From Bacillota bacterium (GTDB lineage Bacteria > Bacillota > Desulfotomaculia > Desulfotomaculales > Desulfallaceae), in contig WQUS01000206.1 in assembly GCA_009781965.1 (NCBI GenBank), positions 1-11,759 on the forward strand: DNA of 11,759 bases, read 5' to 3'. The position numbers and the translations under genes are program-made. The notes below the pieces were generated by a model, which saw only the letters and a program-made list of their open reading frames with translations, ran no database searches and was not told the origin of the DNA. Position 1 is the first letter of the stretch; each line of letters opens with the position of its first letter. Below are positions 1 to 6,322 of this stretch, piece after piece.

Positions 1-77
1 TTAACCGTGCGCTCATACTCTTTGAGAAATCGCTTACGGTTAATAACTTTACGGGCCTGGGCTACGGGTACTAACAA
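1..77 (-). repeat. Single inverted copy of the 60-bp palindromic repeat element
   Basis: Read on the minus strand, positions 62 down to 3 match the 60-bp core found four times on the plus strand at 4831-5266. Differences are limited to the left stem arm (columns 14-18) and the loop tip (CTCAAAGAG instead of CTCGAAGAG or CTCGGAGAG). The conserved lead-in TTTGTTAGTACCCGTA also matches at 63-77. TTAACCGT at 1-8 pairs with ACGGTTAA at 36-43, so the stem is at least 8 bp here and may continue beyond the window edge. No heptad tract is visible on this side. The element is not recognised as a named family. Confidence 0.9.
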
Positions 78-131
78 ACACAGGGTCTGACCAGTAACGT
101 AACTACCTAAATGTTACAAAAATTACCCGGA

Positions 132-167
132 TTGACGCTTTATTTTCTTAAACAACTAATATATAAT
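132..167 (+). promoter_or_regulatory. Candidate promoter of hdrCBA
   Basis: TTGACG at 132-137 is a good -35 match. ACTAAT at 155-160 follows with a 17-bp spacer and matches 4 of 6 positions of the -10 consensus. A perfect TATAAT lies slightly further on at 162-167, but 24 bp from the TTGACG, so it would need another, weak -35 near 139-144. The region is strongly AT-rich and is the only good promoter-like stretch before hdrC. Transcription would give a leader of roughly 110-120 nt. Which hexamer pair is used cannot be decided from sequence alone. Confidence 0.45.
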
Positions 168-186
168 GTAATAATTACACTATATA
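160..186. promoter_or_regulatory. Near-perfect 27-bp dyad overlapping the hdr promoter (operator candidate)
   Basis: TGTAAT at 167-172 and ATTACA at 174-179 are perfect inverted arms around a single central base at 173. TATATA at 160-165 and again at 181-186 extend the symmetry, with one mismatched pair (166/180). The site covers the likely -10 region and start of transcription, where a repressor would normally bind. The compact odd-centred dyad resembles GntR-type operators in shape. It does not fit the TGTNAN7TNACA spacing of GlnR/TnrA or the TTGTGAA-TTCACAA pattern of Rex. The regulator is unknown. Confidence 0.5.
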
Positions 187-290
187 TAAATTAACTAAAA
201 TTATTTTCAGCGTAAAAAACATAAAGTTCTAGCGAAATTCCTGCCAACATCCGCAACATCAGTTAGTTCACGGAAAGGAGGCAAGTTCAG

Positions 291-833
291 ATGGAGCTTA
301 TTACGCAAGCAGGGCTGGACTTTTACCGCGAAATAAGAGAAAAAAGCGGTCAGCCCATCGAACTGTGTTATCAATGCCAGAAATGCGCCGCCGGCTGTAT
401 CGCCAACGAATATGCTGATTATTATCCCAACGAAATAATTCGCCTGGTTCAATTGGGGCAGAAAGAAAAAGTGCTGCAGTGCAAAAGTATCTGGATCTGT
501 TCCAGCTGCGAAACATGCGGCGCCAGATGTCCCAACGGCATCAATACCAGGGCGATTAACGACGCCTTAAAGGAAAAAGCCATCGCCGAGAACTTGGTTA
601 AAGATAACAAAGTTTATCTGTTCCATAGGCAATTCCTCAATTCGGTCCTGCTCAACGGCAGGGTACACGAGCCGACAATGTTGGCTTTGTATAAGCTGAA
701 AAGTAAAGACCTGTGGTCCGATTTGGATTTCGGCTTGAAATTGTTTACTAAAGGCAAAATGCCGCTCCTGCCCCACCGGGTGAAAAACAGGCGCGCCATC
801 AAAGAAATCTTTAACCAGAGCCAAAATCAATAA
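291..833 (+). CDS. hdrC: HdrC, heterodisulfide-reductase-like iron-sulfur subunit C
   Basis: This 180-residue cytosolic protein has the HdrC layout: two ferredoxin-type CX2CX2CX3C motifs at Cys26-29-32-36 (CYQCQKCAAGC) and Cys70-73-76-80 (CSSCETCGARC). Each is predicted to bind one [4Fe-4S] cluster. In the family, HdrC carries electrons between the flavin subunit HdrA and the catalytic subunit HdrB. The C-terminal half, after about residue 100, lacks cysteines and probably packs against HdrB. The ATG has a strong ribosome site, AAAGGAGG at 274-281, nine bases upstream. No signal peptide or transmembrane segment is seen, which distinguishes it from the membrane-bound HdrE/DsrM-linked forms. 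It is first in an operon with hdrB (next start 23 bp downstream) and hdrA. Confidence 0.94.
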   Translation: MELITQAGLDFYREIREKSGQPIELCYQCQKCAAGCIANEYADYYPNEIIRLVQLGQKEKVLQCKSIWICSSCETCGARCPNGINTRAINDALKEKAIAENLVKDNKVYLFHRQFLNSVLLNGRVHEPTMLALYKLKSKDLWSDLDFGLKLFTKGKMPLLPHRVKNRRAIKEIFNQSQNQ

Positions 834-840
834 TCCAAAG

Positions 841-847
841 AAAGGGG
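841..847 (+). promoter_or_regulatory. Ribosome binding site that decides the hdrB start
   Basis: AAAGGGG at 841-847 directly abuts an in-frame ATG at 848, leaving no spacer for initiation there. The in-frame TTG at 857 lies nine bases downstream, a normal distance. The ATG itself aligns with the distal part of the Shine-Dalgarno pairing region. The TTG start also gives a protein beginning M-K-L-S-Y-Y-P-G-C, the usual HdrB N-terminus. Confidence 0.7.
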
Positions 848-856
848 ATGTGCCAA

Positions 857-1711
857 TTGAAATTATCCTATTATCCGGGTTGTTCCCTGGAATCAAGCAG
901 CAAGGAATACAATATGTCCGCCCGTGCGGCTTGCCAGGCTCTGGATGTGGAGCTGATTGAATTAAAAGACTGGGCCTGCTGTGGCGCCACGTCGGCGCAC
1001 AGTGTCAATCACACCCTTTCGATCACCCTGCCGGCAAAAAATATTGCCTTGGCCCAGGAACTGGATGCCGACCTGACCACTCCATGTGCGGCCTGCTATA
1101 ATGTGCTGAAGAAAACCGATTACACTTTGCGCCATGACGAAGAGATGCGCACTAAAACCGAACAAATCACCGGCTTTAAATACACCGGCCAGGTTAATAT
1201 TCTCTCATTGCTGGAAGCAGTCGCCACCAAAGTCGGGGCTAAAGCCATCGCCGCGAAAGTCAAAAAACCGCTGCAGGGATTAAACGCCGCCTGTTATTAC
1301 GGCTGCCTGCTGGTCAGGCCCCCCGAGGTAACCCAGTTCGACGACCGCGAGCATCCCCAATCTTTGGATCAGATTGTCAACGCATTGGGCGCCAAGGCTA
1401 TTCCCTGGGCCTATAAAACAGACTGCTGCGGCGCCAGTTTATCCCTGACCTCGGCGGAAATCGTGCAAAAAATGGTGGGCCGGTTAGTCAACGCCGCCCA
1501 AGAGGCCGGCGCCAACGCTATCGTCACCGCCTGCCCCATGTGCCAATCCAATCTGGAAATGCGGCGTCCCAAAGGCGCCGCCGGCATGCCGGTATTTTAT
1601 TTTACCGAGTTAATCGGTCTGGCTTTGGATCTGCCTGACGCCAACCGCTGGTTAAAGCTGCACCTGCTCGATCCCTTACCGCTGTTACAGTCACTTTCTT
1701 TGGCGCGGTAA
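857..1711 (+). CDS. hdrB: HdrB, heterodisulfide-reductase-like catalytic subunit B
   Basis: The protein is about 284 residues from the preferred TTG start; the ATG at 848 would add three. It carries two complete CCG domains. The first is Cys9-X31-Cys41Cys42-X34-Cys77-X2-Cys80, and the second is Cys150-X39-Cys190Cys191-X34-Cys226-X2-Cys229. In methanogen HdrB these two motifs bind the paired non-cubane [4Fe-4S] clusters that cleave the CoM-S-S-CoB disulfide. Both sites are intact here, so the subunit should be catalytically competent. The natural substrate in a bacterium without CoM/CoB is unknown; another disulfide or quinone-like acceptor is an inference. The gene sits 23 bp after hdrC and 27 bp before hdrA, and its product is cytosolic with no membrane segments. 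Confidence 0.95.
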   Translation: MKLSYYPGCSLESSSKEYNMSARAACQALDVELIELKDWACCGATSAHSVNHTLSITLPAKNIALAQELDADLTTPCAACYNVLKKTDYTLRHDEEMRTKTEQITGFKYTGQVNILSLLEAVATKVGAKAIAAKVKKPLQGLNAACYYGCLLVRPPEVTQFDDREHPQSLDQIVNALGAKAIPWAYKTDCCGASLSLTSAEIVQKMVGRLVNAAQEAGANAIVTACPMCQSNLEMRRPKGAAGMPVFYFTELIGLALDLPDANRWLKLHLLDPLPLLQSLSLAR

Positions 1712-1738
1712 AGTATGTAATTGGGGGGTTGAATTACC

Positions 1739-4700
1739 TTGAGTAACGTTAACAATGACAAGATCCTCGGTTCCGTATTGATTATCGGCGCCGGCATCAG
1801 CGGTATGCAATCGGCTCTGGACCTGGCGGAATCAGGCTATAAAGTATATATTGTGGAAAAAACAGCGGCCATCGGCGGGCATATGCCGATGTTGGACAAA
1901 ACCTTCCCCACCAACGACTGTTCCATGTGCATCCTGTCGCCGAAGTTGGTTGAATGTGGGCGGCACCGCAATATTGAAATTTTAACCAATTCCGACGTAG
2001 TTGGACTGGCAGGCGAGGCCGGCAATTTCACCGTTAAAATCAGCAAGCGGCCCCGGTACGTGGATCCGGACAAGTGCCTGGCCTGCGGCGCCTGCACCGA
2101 AGCATGCCCGGTGGAAGTGGTCAATGAATTCAACCAATACTTAAATAAACGTAAAGCCATTTATAAATTGTACCCCCAGGCCTACCCCAACGCCTTTGCC
2201 ATCGATCCGGCCAAATGCCTGCGGCTTAAAAAACCGAAAGCCTGCGGCAAATGCCTGGAAGCCTGCCCGGTGGACGCCATCGACCACACCATGGGGCCTG
2301 AAGAAATGACCGTAAACGTGGGCGCCGTTATTCTCGGCATCGGTTACGAACTGTTTGACGCCAAACTGCGCGGCGAATATGGCTATGGAATTTACGACAA
2401 TGTTTTGACCAGTCTGCAATTTGAAAGAATGCTCAGCGCCTCCGGACCATGTGAAGGGCATCTGCAGAAGACAAACGGCGCCGAACCGAAAAAGATTGCC
2501 TTTATCCAGTGCGTCGGCTCGCGGGACGTTTCGCTGAACCGGGGCTACTGCTCGTCGGTATGCTGTATGTATGCCACCAAAGAAGCGGTGATCGCCAAAG
2601 AGCACCAACCGGACCTGGATGTAACCATATTTTGTATCGACGTACGGGCTTACGGCAAAGATTACGAAAGATACTACAACCGGGCCAGGTATGATTACGG
2701 CGTCAAATACGTCAAGTGCATGGTCAGTACGGTGAAAGAACTGCCGCAATCCAAAGAACTGCGCATCAGATACCGCACCGCGGACGGAGTGATGACGGAA
2801 GAGGACTTCGAGATGGTGGTACTGTCGGTTGGCCTGAGGCCCTCCGACGAAGCAGTGGAACTGGCCGGCATCCTCGGTATTGAGCTGAACCAATATGATT
2901 ACTGCCACACGCAAAACCTGAGCGGCGTAACCTCTTCCCGGCCGGGCATTTATGTGGCCGGAGTATTCAGCGGCCCCAAAGATATCCCCGAAACGGTAAT
3001 GCAAGCCAGCGCCGCCGCCGGCGACTGCGCCGCTTTTCTGGCGCCGGCCCGCAATTCCCTGGTGACGGAAAGGGAGTTCCCCGCGGAAACAGACGTCAAC
3101 GGACAAGAGCCGCGCATCGGGGTATTTATTTGCCATTGCGGCAAAAATATCGCCGGCGTGGTTGATGTTCCCGCCGTGGTGGAACATGTCAAAGCTTTGC
3201 CGAACGTGGTTTACGCCACCAACAACATGTACGCCTGTTCCCAGGACAGTCAGATCGCCATGCGGGAATTAATTGATAAACACCAATTGAACCGCATCGT
3301 GGTTTCCTCATGCAGTACTAAAACGCATAAGCCTTTATTCCAGGAAACCTTGCGCGAGGCCGGCCTGAACCCCTATCTATTTGAAATGGCCAATATCCGG
3401 GACCAGTGTTCCTGGGTACACATGCACGAACCGGACAAAGCCACCGGCAAGGCCATCGACCTCAGCAGCGCGGCGGTATCCAAAGCCTCCCTGCTGGCGC
3501 CCATCAAGGGCATCAAAGTCAGCGTCACCCGGGCCGCCCTGATCGTCGGCGGCGGGCTGGCCGGCATGACCTGCGCCCTGAACCTGGCCGAACAGGGCTA
3601 CCAAATCCACCTGCTGGAACAAAGCGAACAATTGGGCGGCATGGCCAAACTAATTAACAAAGGCTTTAACCACGAAGATATCGGCGCCCTCGTCGGAGAG
3701 CTCAAGGCCAAAATTGAAGCCCACGCCCTGATTGACGTCTATACCGGCTGCAGCATCCGGGAAGTATCCGGTTACAAAGGCAATTTTACCACCATCCTGA
3801 CCGATGACCGGGAAATCAAGCACGGGGTGACCATTTTAGCCACCGGGGCCGAAGAGGCCAAGCCGACGGAATATTTATACGGCCAGGATCCCCGGGTGCT
3901 AACCCAGCTGGAACTTGATCAGGCCATCGCCGCCGGCGAACAGCGGATTAAAGACGCCCGCCAGATTGTGATGATCCAATGCGTCGGTTCCCGGGAGGAA
4001 CAGCGCCCTTACTGCAGCCGGATCTGCTGCAGCAAAACCGTGCAGCTGGCTCTGCAAGTAAAAGCAGTTAATCCGGACTGTACCGTTATCGTATTGTACC
4101 GGGACATCAGAACTTACGGTTTCTTCGAGGATCGTTACCGGGAAGCCAGGGAACAGGGAGTGCTGTTTTTCCGCTACGAACAGGAAAACAAACCGGTAGT
4201 GGAAATAGCGGCGGCAAATAATCTGCTGCAGGTAACCGCCACCGATCACGTGTTTGGCACGCCCATGCAAATCAACCCGGACCTGGTGATCCTGGCCGCG
4301 CCGATCGCGCCGCCGGCATCCAACCAACAGCTTTCGCAATTGCTGAAAGTGCCTTTGAATCAGGACGGTTTCTTCCAGGAAGCCCACATGAAGCTGCGGC
4401 CGGTTGATTTTTCTTCGGAGGGCGTATTTATGTGCGGTCTGGCCCACAGCCCGAAAAACATTGAAGAATCCATTACCCAGGCCAAAGCCGCGGCGGGAAG
4501 GGCAGCGGTGATCCTCAGCCGGGACAGCCTGGAATCCGGCGGCGTGGTGGCGGTGGTAGATCCGGAAAAATGCGCCGCCTGCCTGACCTGTGTGCGGCTG
4601 TGCCCCTTTAAAGCGCCATCCATTAATCAATACCACCGGGCGGAGATCGAGTCGGTGATTTGCCAGGGCTGCGGTACCTGCGCCGGCGAGTGTCCCAATA

Positions 4701-4768
4701 AGGCCATCACCCTGCAGGGATACAGCGACCAGCAGCAAAACAAAGCTCTGGACGGGCTGCTGGCCTGA
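1739..4768 (+). CDS. hdrA: HdrA, fused double HdrA-like flavin/iron-sulfur electron-transfer subunit
   Basis: At 1009 residues this is far longer than a single HdrA (about 650) and reads as two HdrA-like halves. Half 1 (about 1-450) has an FAD site GAGISG at 17-22, a cysteine group Cys61/64/73, an inserted ferredoxin module (Cys113-116-119-123 and Cys160/169-172-176) and VGSR with Cys271/275/276. Half 2 (about 457-1009) begins with the HdrA N-terminal domain (Cys465, Cys467, Cys500, Cys525, Cys557). It continues with a second FAD site GGGLAG at 604-609, VGSR with Cys759/763/764, and two C-terminal [4Fe-4S] motifs (Cys945-948-951-955, Cys975-978-981-985). In the family, HdrA holds the FAD that splits electron pairs between ferredoxin and HdrBC. 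It starts at TTG 1739, with GGGGGG ten bases upstream. No terminator with a T-run follows before the repeats. Confidence 0.95.
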   Translation: MSNVNNDKILGSVLIIGAGISGMQSALDLAESGYKVYIVEKTAAIGGHMPMLDKTFPTNDCSMCILSPKLVECGRHRNIEILTNSDVVGLAGEAGNFTVKISKRPRYVDPDKCLACGACTEACPVEVVNEFNQYLNKRKAIYKLYPQAYPNAFAIDPAKCLRLKKPKACGKCLEACPVDAIDHTMGPEEMTVNVGAVILGIGYELFDAKLRGEYGYGIYDNVLTSLQFERMLSASGPCEGHLQKTNGAEPKKIAFIQCVGSRDVSLNRGYCSSVCCMYATKEAVIAKEHQPDLDVTIFCIDVRAYGKDYERYYNRARYDYGVKYVKCMVSTVKELPQSKELRIRYRTADGVMTEEDFEMVVLSVGLRPSDEAVELAGILGIELNQYDYCHTQNLSGVTSSRPGIYVAGVFSGPKDIPETVMQASAAAGDCAAFLAPARNSLVTEREFPAETDVNGQEPRIGVFICHCGKNIAGVVDVPAVVEHVKALPNVVYATNNMYACSQDSQIAMRELIDKHQLNRIVVSSCSTKTHKPLFQETLREAGLNPYLFEMANIRDQCSWVHMHEPDKATGKAIDLSSAAVSKASLLAPIKGIKVSVTRAALIVGGGLAGMTCALNLAEQGYQIHLLEQSEQLGGMAKLINKGFNHEDIGALVGELKAKIEAHALIDVYTGCSIREVSGYKGNFTTILTDDREIKHGVTILATGAEEAKPTEYLYGQDPRVLTQLELDQAIAAGEQRIKDARQIVMIQCVGSREEQRPYCSRICCSKTVQLALQVKAVNPDCTVIVLYRDIRTYGFFEDRYREAREQGVLFFRYEQENKPVVEIAAANNLLQVTATDHVFGTPMQINPDLVILAAPIAPPASNQQLSQLLKVPLNQDGFFQEAHMKLRPVDFSSEGVFMCGLAHSPKNIEESITQAKAAAGRAAVILSRDSLESGGVVAVVDPEKCAACLTCVRLCPFKAPSINQYHRAEIESVICQGCGTCAGECPNKAITLQGYSDQQQNKALDGLLA

Positions 4769-4770
4769 TG

Positions 4771-5282
4771 CTCGAGGTTCGATGTTCGAGGTTCGAGGTT
4801 CGAGACTATTTTGTGTTCGTTGATCCTCAAGCCCAGGCCCGCAATACTATTAACCGTAAGCGATTTCTCGAAGAGTATGAGCGCACGGTTTTCTCGATGT
4901 TCGAAGTTCGAGGTTCGTAGTTCGATACTATGCAACGTTTGTTAGTACCCGTAGCCCAGGCCCGCAATACTATTAACCGTAAGCGATTTCTCGGAGAGCA
5001 TGAGCGCACGGTTTTCTCGAGGTTCGAGGTTCGAAGTTCGAGGTTCGTAGTTCGATACTATGCAACGTTTGTTAGTACCCGTAGCCCAGGCCCGTAAAAC
5101 CGTTAACCGTAAGCGATTTCTCGAAGAGTATGAGCGCACGGTTTTCTCGAGGTTCGAGGTTCGAAGTTCGAGGTTCGATACTATGCAACGTTTGTTAGTA
5201 CCCGTAGCCCAGGCAGGCAACACTATTAACCGTAAGCGATTTCTCGGAGAGTATGAGCGCACGGTTAATAGTGTTGCCTGCC
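4771..5282 (+). repeat. Composite repeat array: four 60-bp palindromic cores alternating with TTCGAGG heptad tracts
   Basis: Cores lie at 4831-4890, 4954-5013, 5084-5143 and 5207-5266. They are nearly identical outside the left stem arm and the loop tip. Cores 2-4 share a lead-in (ACTATGCAACGTTTGTTAG, then TACCCGTA); core 1 has a diverged version at 4805-4830. Tracts of 7-bp units (TTCGAGG, TTCGAAG, TTCGTAG, TTCGATA, starting with CTCGAGG or CTCGATG) lie at 4771-4805 (5 units), 4893-4927 (5), 5016-5057 (6) and 5146-5180 (5). Core spacing is 123, 130 and 123 bp, differing by exactly one heptad. No real gene is supported in this field. Open frames here exist because the repeat lacks stops and 123 is a multiple of three. 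Confidence 0.95.
5212..5282 (+). repeat. Perfect 22-bp-stem hairpin formed by the last core copy
   Basis: The arm at 5212-5233 is exactly the reverse complement of 5261-5282, enclosing a 27-base loop at 5234-5260. The arms begin GGCAGGCAACACTATTAACC and the loop contains CTCGGAGAG. The other three plus-strand cores keep only the inner 6 bp (AACCGT/ACGGTT), because their right arm is replaced by a heptad tract. The hairpin is not followed by a T-run, so it does not look like an ordinary intrinsic terminator. It could still block exonucleases or protect the hdr transcript 3' end. Confidence 0.92.
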
Positions 5283-5294
5283 GGCTCGATTCCG

Positions 5295-5350
5295 AACAGT
5301 AACGAGTAAACAGTAACAAGTGAACAGTAACGAGTAAACAGTAACAAAAA
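5295..5350 (+). repeat. Four tandem 14-bp direct repeats
   Basis: AACAGTAACGAGTA (5295-5308), AACAGTAACAAGTG (5309-5322), AACAGTAACGAGTA (5323-5336) and AACAGTAACAAAAA (5337-5350, decayed at its end) are head to tail. The units lie just past the hairpin and unlike it show no internal dyad. Function is unknown; they may be a simple tandem expansion or iterated binding sites. Confidence 0.88.
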
Positions 5351-5435
5351 TTTCATAAGCTAATTAATCCGGCCACACCGCGCTTCCTCCTTTGTTTTAT
5401 TAGCCAAACACCGGAAAAACGCCCGACTATGAGAC

Positions 5436-5464
5436 TGGACAAACCTGCCACGGTACCATAAAAT
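5436..5464 (+). promoter_or_regulatory. Sigma-A-like promoter for the dnaD-dnaC-cbi gene run
   Basis: TGGACA at 5436-5441 and TAAAAT at 5459-5464 are separated by exactly 17 bp, each with one mismatch to consensus. Transcription would start near 5471, giving a leader of about 65 nt before the ATG at 5535. It is the last clear promoter upstream of the continuous gene run that extends to the end of the window. Confidence 0.6.
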
Positions 5465-5534
5465 ATGTTAAAGTAACAGCGACAGGGACGCTCCTTATTG
5501 AGCCGGATGTCCTTTAAAAAGGAGAGATTGGGGA

Positions 5535-6305
5535 ATGGAAAGACCAGGGCAGGCAAGGACAGTAAAGAAGTACAAAAAGGGCAACATCACCGCCTCCTTC
5601 GGTACGGATCTTTTTATTCAAGGTTCTACCTCCATTCCTAATTTACTGCTTAAGCTTTACAAACATATGGGCCTTTCGGATCATGAAATGATGCTGATTA
5701 TTCAATTGTTCAGGCTGCATACCGAAGAAAAAAAATTCATGCCGCCGCTGCATGAACTCTGCGCTGTCATAGACAGAGACGAAGAACAGCTTGCGGGCGA
5801 CTTGGACAGCCTGATGCAAAAGGAAATGCTGCGCGTCACCGAGTATTATGGCCACGAAAACGCCTCGGTGATCAAGGGCTACGACTTTGAACCGCTTTTT
5901 GAGAAACTCTCCGAAATCTGGGCCTGCGCCAGAGTGAAGGAAAATGAGCGGATTAGAAAAATAATCGAAAAAGAGCCGGCAACGGCCGTAAACTTATATC
6001 ACAGCTTTGAAAAAGAATTCGGCCGGCCCTTATCGCCCATGGAAGTGGAACAGATTAACCTCTGGTCCGCCAAGACCAATCCCCACATGGTCCTTGAGGC
6101 GCTGCGCAAAGCGGTAATGCTGGGCAAACATAACTTCAAGTACATCGACAGTATTCTGTTGGGCTGGGAAAAAAACAATTTGCGCACGCCGGCTGACGTG
6201 GAAGAATACGACCGGGGATTTAAAGACCGCAAGAGCAATTCCCGTCAGGCGCCCCACGCCGACAAAAGTAAAAAAATGATGCTGCAGTCCCTATACAGAA
6301 ATTAA
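5535..6305 (+). CDS. dnaD: DnaD-domain replication initiation/primosome protein
   Basis: The protein has 256 residues. Residues about 30-120 are predicted to be a winged-helix-like N-terminal region (LSDHEMMLIIQLFRLHTEEK is a typical DnaD-family stretch). Residues about 150-220 form the DnaD C-terminal domain, with FEKEFGRPLSPMEVEQI and the hallmark YxxxIxxxW motif YIDSILLGW at 203-211, followed by EKNNLRTPADVEEY. Family members bind DNA and help recruit the replicative helicase loader in Firmicutes. The tail after about 228 is basic and probably disordered. The ATG is preceded by AAAAAGGAGAG around 5516-5526. The next gene, a DnaC-like ATPase, starts 17 bp downstream and fits a helicase-loading partner. 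Whether this is the housekeeping DnaD or a paralogue, possibly of phage origin, is not decidable here. Confidence 0.87.
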   Translation: MERPGQARTVKKYKKGNITASFGTDLFIQGSTSIPNLLLKLYKHMGLSDHEMMLIIQLFRLHTEEKKFMPPLHELCAVIDRDEEQLAGDLDSLMQKEMLRVTEYYGHENASVIKGYDFEPLFEKLSEIWACARVKENERIRKIIEKEPATAVNLYHSFEKEFGRPLSPMEVEQINLWSAKTNPHMVLEALRKAVMLGKHNFKYIDSILLGWEKNNLRTPADVEEYDRGFKDRKSNSRQAPHADKSKKMMLQSLYRN

Positions 6306-6322
6306 AAAGGGGTTAACATAAA

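Noticed and set aside
2141..3187. A 348-codon minus-strand open frame inside hdrA
   Set aside because: It lies antisense to a strongly supported hdrA frame with intact cofactor motifs, and has no recognisable domain or ribosome site.
3899..4738. A 279-codon minus-strand open frame inside hdrA
   Set aside because: It is antisense to the C-terminal half of HdrA, including its ferredoxin cysteines; composition is that of a shadow frame.
4769..4830. Intrinsic terminator just after hdrA
   Set aside because: Only heptad repeats and a diverged repeat lead-in are present. No GC-rich stem followed by a T-run was found.
4771..5180. tRNA T-arm look-alikes (GGTTCGA in the heptads)
   Set aside because: The match comes from the repeated heptad alone; no acceptor stem, anticodon arm or D arm can be built around it.
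4771..5282. CRISPR-like array
   Set aside because: The repeats are 60 bp with 63-70 bp intervals that are themselves conserved between copies. There are no unique spacers and no cas genes.
5060..5302. An 80-codon plus-strand open frame within the repeat array
   Set aside because: It is two copies of the repeat translated. It stays open because the 123-bp period is a multiple of three, and no ribosome site or protein family supports it. The minus-strand frames at 4627-5319 are the same artefact.
5422..5450. Partial cobalamin riboswitch (CCCGACT and ACCTGCC)
   Set aside because: The core GGGAA and GGUG elements and the correct B12-box bases before ACCTGCC are missing. The same stretch makes a well-spaced promoter.
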